NCBI RefSeq assembly: GCF_000969415.1
Contig: NZ_JZEX01000173.1
Span: 1-64,000 of the forward strand
From: Devosia geojensis
GTDB taxonomy: Bacteria > Pseudomonadota > Alphaproteobacteria > Rhizobiales > Devosiaceae
DNA length: 64,000 bases
Reading direction: 5' to 3'
Shown: positions 46,496-54,656 of the stretch, in pieces
How the letters are laid out: every line of letters starts with the position of its first letter
How positions within the stretch are numbered: position 1 is the first letter of the stretch
Notes under the pieces: model-generated
The model's input: the letters and a program-made list of their open reading frames with translations, nothing else
Databases searched by the model: none
What the model was told of the DNA's origin: nothing
Program-made: the position numbers and the translations under genes

Positions 46496-46957
46496 ATGCG
46501 CGCCATCCACCGACTTTCCCGCGTCCTGGCTCTCGTTGTTCTCACCGGTACAACGACCGCATGCACCACGACGGGCGGAGGATACTTCACGCCGACCGTG
46601 AGTGCCGATGCCGCCAATCTCTCGCCGGCCGCGGCCTCGGCCGTCGCCGGCGACATGGTCGCCAAGCTCGCCGAGCATGTCGGCCCAGGCACCGGCACGA
46701 TCGTCATCAAGCCCGACGATTCCGCGTTCGGCCTGGCGCTCGAAGAGTCGCTGCGCGGCTGGGGCTATGCCGTCGCCTCGAACCAGGAGGCTCCCGGCGA
46801 CAATATGATCCCGCTCGCCTATGTCATCGATACATTCGAGGGCGCGGTCATGACCCGGATTTCGACGCCTTCGGTGGAGCTGACCCGCTCCTATGCCATG
46901 TCGGCGACCGGCGCGACACCGACAAGCCCGCTGTCTGTCATGCAGCGTGCGAGCTGA
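46496..46957 (+). CDS. trbH: Conjugal transfer lipoprotein TrbH
   Basis: A 153-aa lipoprotein with lipobox TTTAC (Cys after ALVVLTGTT). The mature part has LSPAAASAVAGDMVAKLAEHVGPGTGTIVIKP and LRGWGYAVAS, as in TrbH of rhizobial plasmids. It may anchor the core complex in the outer membrane, similar to VirB7. It starts 2 bp after trbG and ends 14 bp before trbI. Confidence 0.88.
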   Translation: MRAIHRLSRVLALVVLTGTTTACTTTGGGYFTPTVSADAANLSPAAASAVAGDMVAKLAEHVGPGTGTIVIKPDDSAFGLALEESLRGWGYAVASNQEAPGDNMIPLAYVIDTFEGAVMTRISTPSVELTRSYAMSATGATPTSPLSVMQRAS

Positions 46958-46971
46958 GAGGGGGAGGGGCC

Positions 46972-48279
46972 ATGAGTTCGCTCGATCTCTCTCCCGGCGC
47001 AGAAGGCGGCGACGAAAAGCCCAGGATCCGGCGCCTGAACAAGCTGCCGGTCTTTCTCTTCATCGGCCTGGTCGTCCTTTTCTTCGGCGTTATCATTTGG
47101 GGCCTCTCGATCCGCGGCCTCAACCGGAGCGGCGGCGCGATCGATACCTCGACTGGCGCACCGGCAACCGACTTCGCCGACCAGCTCAAGCGCGGTGTTT
47201 CCGATGGCGTGATCGAGGAGCCGCGCCCCGCGCAGCAGATCCAGGTGGTGCAGCCCGTCGAACAGGCGGAAGACGAACCGCAATCCACCAATCCTTTCCA
47301 GCGCCAGCCGACAACACCGCAACAGCAACAGGCGACGCCGGTCGAAAGCGAAGCCGACTGGCGCGCGCGGCTGCAAAGGGAACAGGACGAGCAGATGTTT
47401 CGCCTGCTGCACCAGCAGCGTATGGCCCGGCTCCAGGCCGACGATGCCGCCTACGACAGCCCGATCGCGGTCAATATCCGCAGCGTAAGGGAAGCGGCAC
47501 AAGCGGGAACGCCACAGTCGACAACAGGGCAGGGGGCGCTTGGGGATCGGGCGGGCATCGCCGATCTCTACGCGGCCGCGCTGCGCGCCGGCGGCGCCGG
47601 GCAACAGGCCGATCCGAACAACCAAGCCGGAAAGACAGACTTCTTCAATCAGAACATTACCGATCTCGGTTATCTGCCGAACCGCGTCGTGCCGCAGCAG
47701 TCACCCTTTGAGCTCAAACGCGGATCGGTGATCCCGGCAACGCTCGTAACCGGCATCAACTCCGACCTTCCCGGCCGGATCACCGCCCAGGTCAGCCAGA
47801 ACGTCTATGACAGTGCGACAGGCCACCGGCTGTTGGTCCCGCAAGGGGCCAAGCTCTTCGGCCGGTACGACTCCAATGTCTCGTTCGGGCAAAGTCGAGT
47901 GTTGGTGATCTGGACCGATCTCATTTTCCCGAATGGATCGACACTTCAGATTGGCGGAATGGCGGGCGTCGACGCCCAAGGCTATGGCGGCTTCCGCGAC
48001 CAGGTCGACAACAAATACCTCCAGACCTTCGGCTCGGCGATCCTCATTGCATTGATCGGCGCCGGCATCGACATGGCCGTGCCGGAAAGCTCGACGCTTG
48101 CGACGCAGGACACCGCCTCGGACGCCGCGCGGCGCAACTTCGCGGAGAGCTTTGGTCGTGTGGCCGACCAGACCATCTCCCGCAATCTCAATGTCCAACC
48201 GACCCTCACTATCCGCCCGGGCTACGGGTTCAATATCATCGTGGAGCAGGACATCATTTTCCCGGGAGCCTATCGCTGA
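46972..48279 (+). CDS. trbI: Conjugal transfer protein TrbI (VirB10 family)
   Basis: A 435-aa VirB10-type protein. It has a cytoplasmic start, one membrane segment (LPVFLFIGLVVLFFGVIIWGLS), a Pro/Gln-rich spacer across the periplasm (QPTTPQQQQATPVE) and a C-terminal domain (LKRGSVIPATLVTGINSDLPGRITAQVSQNVYDSATG, then QGAKLFGRYDSNVSFGQSRV). It links inner and outer membrane parts of the pore. I chose ATG 46972 after GGGGAGGGG. Its stop overlaps the next start by one base. Confidence 0.94.
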   Translation: MSSLDLSPGAEGGDEKPRIRRLNKLPVFLFIGLVVLFFGVIIWGLSIRGLNRSGGAIDTSTGAPATDFADQLKRGVSDGVIEEPRPAQQIQVVQPVEQAEDEPQSTNPFQRQPTTPQQQQATPVESEADWRARLQREQDEQMFRLLHQQRMARLQADDAAYDSPIAVNIRSVREAAQAGTPQSTTGQGALGDRAGIADLYAAALRAGGAGQQADPNNQAGKTDFFNQNITDLGYLPNRVVPQQSPFELKRGSVIPATLVTGINSDLPGRITAQVSQNVYDSATGHRLLVPQGAKLFGRYDSNVSFGQSRVLVIWTDLIFPNGSTLQIGGMAGVDAQGYGGFRDQVDNKYLQTFGSAILIALIGAGIDMAVPESSTLATQDTASDAARRNFAESFGRVADQTISRNLNVQPTLTIRPGYGFNIIVEQDIIFPGAYR

Positions 48280-48902
48280 TGGCTAGGCTGTTTTCGCTCG
48301 CCCGCAATGCCGCGGCCATTGCGGTTGGAGTACTTCTGGCTGGTTGCCTCGCGCCGGAAACCATCGACGCCAACATTGTGCTCGAGGGATACAAGTATGA
48401 CATGCGTGTCGAAACCCGCCTCGCCGACCCTCGTGCCGTTAACGCGATTGCCGACGGCCACGTGTTCACAGAGCAGGAAGAGGATCGGATGCGGGCAGAG
48501 GAGCGCAAAGCCGCTCGAATGCCCGGCTTTGAGGGCTTCACCTACGCCGGAGAAGGGCGCTTTGATCTCGTCGTGAAACTCACCGGTGAGCTGGACGCAA
48601 GCGGGTCCGCAATCGGCGTGCCGAACACGCGGGCCAAGTCGCAAGCCGACAATTTTTTGAGCATTCGGCGCATCGACGACGGAACCATTGAAGTCAGTAC
48701 GCCAGAGATTCCGGAACGAGCCCGCGCCGAGCTCGGTCAGATCGCCATTGTGCCCAACGGGACGGTGGCCGTGACCGTGACCGGCACAGTCATTGAGACC
48801 AACGCCGACGAGACGCCCGGGTTCTTCGGTGGAGCGTATCGCTGGAACATCTCGTCCTGGGATGACCGGGTGTTTCTCAAGGTCAAGCCGGCTGTTGATT
48901 GA
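48279..48902 (+). CDS. Lipoprotein coupled to the trb operon
   Basis: A 207-aa predicted lipoprotein: a signal peptide ends in LLAGCLAPE (lipobox LLAGC). The rest is a soluble domain with alternating strands (FDLVVKLTGELDASGSA, VAVTVTGTVIETNADETPGFFGGAYRWNIS). Its ATG overlaps the trbI stop by one base (TGATG), so it is translated with trbI. I do not recognise a family. The coupling suggests a role in the pore or in surface exclusion, which is inference. Confidence 0.7.
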   Translation: MARLFSLARNAAAIAVGVLLAGCLAPETIDANIVLEGYKYDMRVETRLADPRAVNAIADGHVFTEQEEDRMRAEERKAARMPGFEGFTYAGEGRFDLVVKLTGELDASGSAIGVPNTRAKSQADNFLSIRRIDDGTIEVSTPEIPERARAELGQIAIVPNGTVAVTVTGTVIETNADETPGFFGGAYRWNISSWDDRVFLKVKPAVD

Positions 48903-48927
48903 TCCAGCTTGGCACGATGGAGGATGA

Positions 48928-49140
48928 ATGCCCCGCTACTATTTCCACATCCACAGTCACGACCAAGAATACCCGGATCGAACAGGAGAACCGCTCGATG
49001 ACGACGCCCACGCGATCGCGATGGCGCACCGGATCGTGTCGGAAATCGCTGAAGAGCCGGAGCATCGGGAGATCGAGGTAAGAGTGGTTGGCCGAAAGGG
49101 AAGGGCGGTCGCAACGGTCGCCTCAAACGGCCTAAAATAG
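48928..49140 (+). CDS. DUF6894-like small protein (70 aa)
   Basis: A 70-aa protein beginning MPRYYFHIHSHDQEYPDRTGEPLDDDAHAIA, which matches the short DUF6894 family (start MPRYxFHxxDGxxxxD, with a GxxxxDxxxA pattern) common in alphaproteobacteria. The role is unknown. It starts 25 bp after the lipoprotein gene on the same strand and is the last gene before the opposite-strand defence operon. Confidence 0.7.
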   Translation: MPRYYFHIHSHDQEYPDRTGEPLDDDAHAIAMAHRIVSEIAEEPEHREIEVRVVGRKGRAVATVASNGLK

Positions 49141-49317
49141 CGACAAAGCGCCTGCATCCGGAAGGCTTTAGTCAGCCGATCATATTAGTCGTCTTCTCAG
49201 CTTCTGGCTGCGATGACGGCGGGCCAGCGGCCGTGACGGTCCGGTTTGATCTGCACGTCCCTTTCCTCGATCAGCACGCGTTTGCCGAGCATGAGGGATA
49301 CGTGTTTGCGGTGATCG

Positions 49318-51360
49318 CTAGCGATCGGTCGTCGGCAAATTTAGCTTCTCGAAAAGGACCCGGTTTCGCTTCTGTGCGTCGCTGAGCAATTTTGTGTATG
49401 AAATAACCTCGTAATAGGCGTTGAGGGTCTCGTTGAAACCGTAATAGCCGAGATTGTCCGGAGTGCGTCGCGCGCCCATGTTCTGGATTCGAATTTCCAC
49501 GGGTGGAGTGAGGTCGCAAATCACATAGCAATAAGCCGGTATGTTCTGGTTCGCCGGCCGGATATAGCGGCCCTGGCGGTCTTTCTTCTTGCTCTCCCGA
49601 ATTTCGCGGACCATGCGGTACACCTGCGTTACCGGGTCCTCATCTTGGTAGGCAGTGCGGTCCGGCTTCTTAAACTCAATGACGACCATCGACTGAAGTG
49701 GCTCGGCATCCTCACTGAACGCCAAGGGATGATTGAAAATCAATAGATCGGGTCGGCTCAAGGAATCGGTTTCGAGTGGCTGCACTTGGTCGAGCCGCAC
49801 GTCGGATGACAGGAACGAATGAAAGGTCAGCCGCTCGTCAATGATCCAAAGGTTTTGCTGCTCGAACGGCACGTCATCCGAGGTCGCGCGCATGGGGAAC
49901 ACCAGGCTATGGACCGTCTTCTCAAGCCCGTAGTCTCCCGTGTCAGGGTCTTGCGTCAGGTATTTTTCGAGCAGCTCCAGAATCACGCGCCGATGGACGA
50001 TGTATTGCGCAAGTGACGTTTTCCCGATCTCGTTCTCGTCTTCGACGAACTTTTGAAGCCGTGCGTAGTATTCCTGCGTGTTGTCGGCAGCCGCCGGCTC
50101 CGAAAGGATGCGCGCGCCTTCCTGCTTGAGGCGTACCTGTCGCTGATAGAGCTGGCGGTGCAGCGCCATTTCCATCTCAGTCTTGCTGGCTTGGGGCGGA
50201 ATGTCATCGATGAACTCCCCTTTATACTTCATCAGCACGCGATATTGCGGCCCGTCCTCGGCAATATAGGAAGTGAGGGCGGCCTCCTTCTGCGTGTTGA
50301 TCGCATCCAAAAAAGATTTCAGGTCCTCGGTCACGGCAGCGAGCGCACCATCGCGAATAGCTTTCAGGCTAATTTCGTCGGCGAAAAGCTCGGACGGCGC
50401 GTCTTCTGCGCTGCTGCCGGCGTCGCGATCGCTGGCGGCGGCCTCTCTGGGAATCGAGAAATCTGTGCGCTCGCTGTTCACTTTGTCATCGAGAAACTGG
50501 CCCTGGACGAACGCGAGATAATAGAAGCTCGTATTGCCGGGATCGTTGAGCTTATTCTTGAGGTTGGAGAGGAACTTGGCGAGCCGCTCCGTGATGACCT
50601 CGCGAAAATGCGCGGCGTAAACCAGCTCATGATGATCGGCGAGTGCGCCGCGCAGCCGGAATCCGCTGAGCGTGAAGCTGTGCCCGCCAACGGAAAAGCT
50701 GCGCTTCGTGGCGAACGTCTGAAAATTATCCCGAAAGAACTCACGAAGGTCGATCGTGTCGGCCGAATCGGAAAGCGTGAGAGCGGGGCCGTCCGGGTCA
50801 AGGAACAGGGGCAGGAAATGCCCGATTAGGCGCTGCGCGATGATATCGAGCTGGCGCGGGCATTCGTCCACATAAGGGGTGCGGTAGCCGACCAATCGCA
50901 CGCTGGTCTCGGGCTTCTGGCGATCGGAGGGAAGCGCCTTCCGCGGCAGGTCCTCGTCGCTCGCGACAAAGGAAAACTTTCGGCATAACAGCCCGTCCGT
51001 GTCGGGCACTCGGAAATGGCTCTCCACTTCAACGCGCGAGAACGCCTTCAACCACAGGAACCGGCCAAGACCTTTCCCGCCGCGTGTGGCCTTGTAGGGA
51101 GAATCGACGGTCTCGAAGCTGTCGAAATTCGCGTCGGTGAAGCCGATGCCGCTGTCGATCACGGTGAACGCCTCGATCGGCCCCGGCTTACCCTCGTCCA
51201 GACTGCCCTGCCGCTCGGCGATGATCCGAATGACGTGGCCTTGGCCGCCCGCCTCCTCGATCGCCTGGAAAGAATTCATCACGGCTTCAAAGAGCGGAAG
51301 GAGAGTCTTCGTTTTCGGAAGATTGGTGTTCCGGATGCGGCCGGCAATGCTGGCTTTCAT
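49318..51360 (-). CDS. GHKL ATPase (MORC/MutL-like) of a restriction-type operon
   Basis: A 680-aa protein. The first 110 residues carry a Bergerat-fold ATP site: the Glu-Asn box LLPLFEAVMNSFQAIEE (Glu25, Asn29), the Asp-Gly box IDSGIGF (69-74) and the lid loop RGGKGLGRF (93-101). The MRVP- and restriction-linked C-terminal part is charged and helical, with no catalytic site that I recognise. Such ATPases dimerise on ATP binding. It is the last gene of a five-gene operon and starts 34 bp after the GIY-YIG gene. I chose ATG 51360; the frame extends upstream without homology. Confidence 0.8.
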   Translation of the reverse strand: MKASIAGRIRNTNLPKTKTLLPLFEAVMNSFQAIEEAGGQGHVIRIIAERQGSLDEGKPGPIEAFTVIDSGIGFTDANFDSFETVDSPYKATRGGKGLGRFLWLKAFSRVEVESHFRVPDTDGLLCRKFSFVASDEDLPRKALPSDRQKPETSVRLVGYRTPYVDECPRQLDIIAQRLIGHFLPLFLDPDGPALTLSDSADTIDLREFFRDNFQTFATKRSFSVGGHSFTLSGFRLRGALADHHELVYAAHFREVITERLAKFLSNLKNKLNDPGNTSFYYLAFVQGQFLDDKVNSERTDFSIPREAAASDRDAGSSAEDAPSELFADEISLKAIRDGALAAVTEDLKSFLDAINTQKEAALTSYIAEDGPQYRVLMKYKGEFIDDIPPQASKTEMEMALHRQLYQRQVRLKQEGARILSEPAAADNTQEYYARLQKFVEDENEIGKTSLAQYIVHRRVILELLEKYLTQDPDTGDYGLEKTVHSLVFPMRATSDDVPFEQQNLWIIDERLTFHSFLSSDVRLDQVQPLETDSLSRPDLLIFNHPLAFSEDAEPLQSMVVIEFKKPDRTAYQDEDPVTQVYRMVREIRESKKKDRQGRYIRPANQNIPAYCYVICDLTPPVEIRIQNMGARRTPDNLGYYGFNETLNAYYEVISYTKLLSDAQKRNRVLFEKLNLPTTDR

Positions 51361-51394
51361 GATGCCGGCGTCCTCGTGCGGTGGCTGTCCCCGT

Positions 51395-52600
51395 TCATCT
51401 GAAGTCCTCGCTGACTGCCCGGGTGAGCGAGGCCGTCTTCGGGTCGTAGGTGTAGCCGGTGATCGTTCCGTCCCTGATCTTCTCGATAGCCTCATCGACC
51501 ACAAAAAGCGGAACGAGGAACCATTCGCGCGGAATGACCGGCTGACCGAAGCGATCCTTGATCTCAATATCGAGGCGGGCAGCACCGAAGATCCGATGGA
51601 TTAGGTTTTCAAGCCGAGCGCGGTTGATGTTGAACAACTCGTAGGTTGCGACAACCTCGACATCTGCCATGAGAAAGGTCGGGTCGAGCTTGGCATTGGC
51701 GAGCCGGCGCGCGACATCGCCGCCGGTAACGCCAATCTTGTGCAGTACGTCGCGGTGGGCGGCGACGGCCGGATGATCCGATTTGCTCCGCAGTACATAG
51801 ACGATGCCGCTGGCCTCCTCGCCTTCCTCATTCTGATCGGCGAAGAGCGGTCCGGCCGAGGGCTCGACAATCCGACGGCCACCCGGGTCCTGTTGCAGCG
51901 CCTTTTGAAGCGAGCGCATGAGTAAATTGCTCTCGGTCCCGTTGTCGAAGATCACGCGAAGCCGGGCGTCGATGTTACCGTGCTCGTTGGGGGTAGGCTG
52001 TTCCATCGTCGCGACATAGGCTTTCTGGCCGCCGAGGATATAGAACCGGCCCGGAGCGATCTCGGATTTGCGCTCGAAGCGCCGGGTCTGCCGCAGGCCG
52101 GCGTTGAGTTCCTTCTGCACCTGCTCGAACAACGGCTTGAATTTGTTGAAATCCCCGCATTGCTGGCGGTTGGCGATTTCCTCCGCCGCGCGCTTCTCCG
52201 CAGCCGACCGGACGTGCCGCAGGTCCGTTATGTCGGTCGGCTCGCTGTCCACCCCAAGCTGCGCCAGAAGCTCGTCATCGTCGAGTTCATCGCCAATGCC
52301 GGTCGGAGCAGACTCTGCACCGGCCAGAATCCCGTGGTGATCGAGGGGAGCGAGCAAGTTGCGGCAATCGGCTTGCTCGCGCAGACGATCGAGGCGCACG
52401 GCGTAAAGGCGTTCGAAGATATCGCGGTCCTCACCGTGCTGCGGGGCGCGGCTGCGCTGCTCGACGAAACGCTGAATCTCCTCGAATCCCGCGATTACAC
52501 GCTCTTCCCGCGGGGTCCGGCTCGACTCCTTCTTCGTCTCGACCTCGACGCCAAGCTCTTCGAGTAGCGCGTCATCCTCATCGGTGAAGCCCTTAGCCAC
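51395..52600 (-). CDS. GIY-YIG domain nuclease-like protein
   Basis: A 401-aa protein. The N-terminal 250 residues are acidic and helical. From about residue 265 a GIY-YIG fold of the T5orf172 type can be traced: GIVYVLRSKSDHPAVAAH, LHKIGVTGGDVARRLANAKLDP (the Tyr/Ile-Gly and Arg of the site) and ATYELFNINRARLENLIHRIF (the conserved Glu). The first Gly-Ile-Tyr reads GIVYVL, which is acceptable for this branch. It overlaps the upstream helicase gene by 8 bp, so translation is coupled. It is the probable nuclease of the operon. Confidence 0.75.
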   Translation of the reverse strand: MAKGFTDEDDALLEELGVEVETKKESSRTPREERVIAGFEEIQRFVEQRSRAPQHGEDRDIFERLYAVRLDRLREQADCRNLLAPLDHHGILAGAESAPTGIGDELDDDELLAQLGVDSEPTDITDLRHVRSAAEKRAAEEIANRQQCGDFNKFKPLFEQVQKELNAGLRQTRRFERKSEIAPGRFYILGGQKAYVATMEQPTPNEHGNIDARLRVIFDNGTESNLLMRSLQKALQQDPGGRRIVEPSAGPLFADQNEEGEEASGIVYVLRSKSDHPAVAAHRDVLHKIGVTGGDVARRLANAKLDPTFLMADVEVVATYELFNINRARLENLIHRIFGAARLDIEIKDRFGQPVIPREWFLVPLFVVDEAIEKIRDGTITGYTYDPKTASLTRAVSEDFR

Positions 52601-54656
52601 GCGCCGCCTCAGCCTTCATGCGTTGAAGGAACGCCACGCCTTCGGCCATGCGCTTCTCCCAGGCGTCGGGCGAGGTGATCGAGGGCAACCGGCCGCGCTC
52701 CTGCTTGAATTTCAAGGCCCGCTTGGCAAGCTCGCGCGCTTCCTCGATGGTGAGATTGACGCGCTTGGCCCCAATCACGGCGGCAACCTGCTTTAGGCTC
52801 TCCTCGCTCATGGTTTTGGCGAGGATTGAATAGGCTTCGCCGAAGGGGTTGATGCGGTCAATCAGGTCGATGTCCAACTCGCGCACATCCATTGCGAACT
52901 TACGGACCCCCTCAATGAAGGCGGTGTTCGGGCTCTTCTCGCCGTCGCCCTCGGGTCCGCCCAGGGCGACCTCCTTGGCCTTTTGCGTGAGATTCAGGGC
53001 GGCGACGGCGTGCTGACGCACGGCCTCTTGATCTTCCTCGTCCAGTTCGGGAAACTTGTCCTTGATGATCTTGCCCATGCGGAGCTGCGTCAGCTCCTCC
53101 GGCACCAACTCGGAATCGAAAAGCCCGCGTTCGATTGTCGTCTTGTCCTGCACAAAGGCGGCGATGACCTCGTTCAAATCTTGCTGGCAAATGCGCTGCG
53201 CTTCCTCGCTCTTCGGCGCGACAAGACCTTTGATCTCGATCTGGAACTGCCCCGTCTCCTCGTTGAAGCCGACATTGGTCTTGTTCGGATCATAGCCGCC
53301 TTCGCCATAGTCGAAGCCGGGCGTCGGTCCGCTCTGCGGGTTCTTGGGCTTGAATTCGAAGCGCGGCGCAAGCACTTGCTCCATGAGCAGGCTTGCCGCG
53401 ATGGCCTTGAGCGTGTCGTTGACCGCCTCGGTGACGGCTTCCTCGGAGGCGTCCGGCTCGGCAATCAGGTTGGTGAAGCGGGCGCGGGTCTTGCCCGGCG
53501 CGTCGCGGGTGGCGCGGCCGATAATCTGCACGATCTCGGTGAGGCTCGACCGATAGCCGACCGTCAGCGCGTGCTCGCACCAAATCCAGTCGAAGCCTTC
53601 CTTTGCCATGCCGAGCGCGATGATGATGTCCACGTGGTCGCGGTTGTTCTTCTGTGTCGGGTCCTTCAGTGCGGCGGACACCCGGTCGCGCTTGGCGGGA
53701 TCGTCGTCCACCAGGTCGGCGATGCGCAGCACGCGGCCTTCCGGCGTTTTGGCCAATTGGAAACCCGTCACGGGGTCTGCCCCCTGCCATTCGCCTAACT
53801 CCTCGATGATATGCTCGACCTCCCTGATCTTATCCTTCGTGCTCTCGCGCGAATTGACGGAGGGGATGTGAACGATCGTTTTTTCGGCGGGGTCGAGCAC
53901 CTTCAGGATGTCGTCGGCATAGGAGCCCGAATAGAAGAAATACCCGATGTCGAGCTGCTTCAAATATTCGTAGCCATTGAGCTGCTCATAATAGGTGTAG
54001 GTGACGGTATCGAACTTCGACTCGTCCTGCGGGGCGAGCACGGCTTCGGCATCGCCCCGGAAATAAGAACCCGTCATCGCCACGATATGCACGCGGGCGC
54101 GGGCGATGAATTGGCCGAGATGCAGGCCGAGCTTGTTGTCGGGGTTGGCGGAAACGTGGTGGAACTCGTCAACCGCGATCAGCCGGTCGTCGAAAGCTTC
54201 TGGCCCGAACTTGTCCACGGCGAAGCGGAAGGTGGCATGGGTGCAGACCAGCACCTTGTCGTCGCTTTGCAGGAAAGCCTCGACCGAGTTGACCTTGCCG
54301 CCGTTGTCCGAGCCGGGCGCATTGCAGAGGTTCCACTTTGGCGCGACAGTCCAGTCGGCCCAGAAGCCGAACCGCGTCAGCGGCTCATCGTTGAAGCTCG
54401 CGCCGATGGATTTTTCCGGCACGACGATGATCGCCTGCCGGAGCCCCTGATTGTGGAGCTTGTCGAGGGCGATGAACATGAGCGCGCGGCTCTTGCCCGA
54501 GGCGGGCGGCGACTTGATGAGAAGGTACTGCTCGCCCCGCTTCTCATAGGCACGTTCCTGCATCGGCCGCATGCCGAGGGCGTTGGCCTTGGTCGAGTTG
54601 CCGTTGCGGGCGTAGGAGACCGAGACAGAGGGGACTACTCTCTTTTCGTCGGTCAT
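52593..54656 (-). CDS. DEAD/DEAH-type SF2 helicase of a restriction-type operon
   Basis: A 687-aa helicase of the type used by restriction enzymes. Motif I is SPPASGKS (49-56), motif II is DEFH (163-166, in LIAVDEFHHVSA), motif III includes IVAMTGSYF, and the second RecA domain ends with YRSSLTEIVQIIGRATRDAPGKTRARF (motif VI). A C-terminal region of about 300 residues has no recognisable nuclease. The start overlaps the methyltransferase stop by 4 bp (ATGA). It likely moves along DNA or remodels it for the GIY-YIG nuclease. Confidence 0.85.
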   Translation of the reverse strand: MTDEKRVVPSVSVSYARNGNSTKANALGMRPMQERAYEKRGEQYLLIKSPPASGKSRALMFIALDKLHNQGLRQAIIVVPEKSIGASFNDEPLTRFGFWADWTVAPKWNLCNAPGSDNGGKVNSVEAFLQSDDKVLVCTHATFRFAVDKFGPEAFDDRLIAVDEFHHVSANPDNKLGLHLGQFIARARVHIVAMTGSYFRGDAEAVLAPQDESKFDTVTYTYYEQLNGYEYLKQLDIGYFFYSGSYADDILKVLDPAEKTIVHIPSVNSRESTKDKIREVEHIIEELGEWQGADPVTGFQLAKTPEGRVLRIADLVDDDPAKRDRVSAALKDPTQKNNRDHVDIIIALGMAKEGFDWIWCEHALTVGYRSSLTEIVQIIGRATRDAPGKTRARFTNLIAEPDASEEAVTEAVNDTLKAIAASLLMEQVLAPRFEFKPKNPQSGPTPGFDYGEGGYDPNKTNVGFNEETGQFQIEIKGLVAPKSEEAQRICQQDLNEVIAAFVQDKTTIERGLFDSELVPEELTQLRMGKIIKDKFPELDEEDQEAVRQHAVAALNLTQKAKEVALGGPEGDGEKSPNTAFIEGVRKFAMDVRELDIDLIDRINPFGEAYSILAKTMSEESLKQVAAVIGAKRVNLTIEEARELAKRALKFKQERGRLPSITSPDAWEKRMAEGVAFLQRMKAEAARG

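Noticed and set aside
49197..49292. 31-codon minus-strand ORF just after the GHKL gene (MLGKRVLIEERDVQIKPDRH...)
   Set aside because: The composition looks protein-like and may be the tail of a lost gene, but there is no ribosome site and no family to support it.
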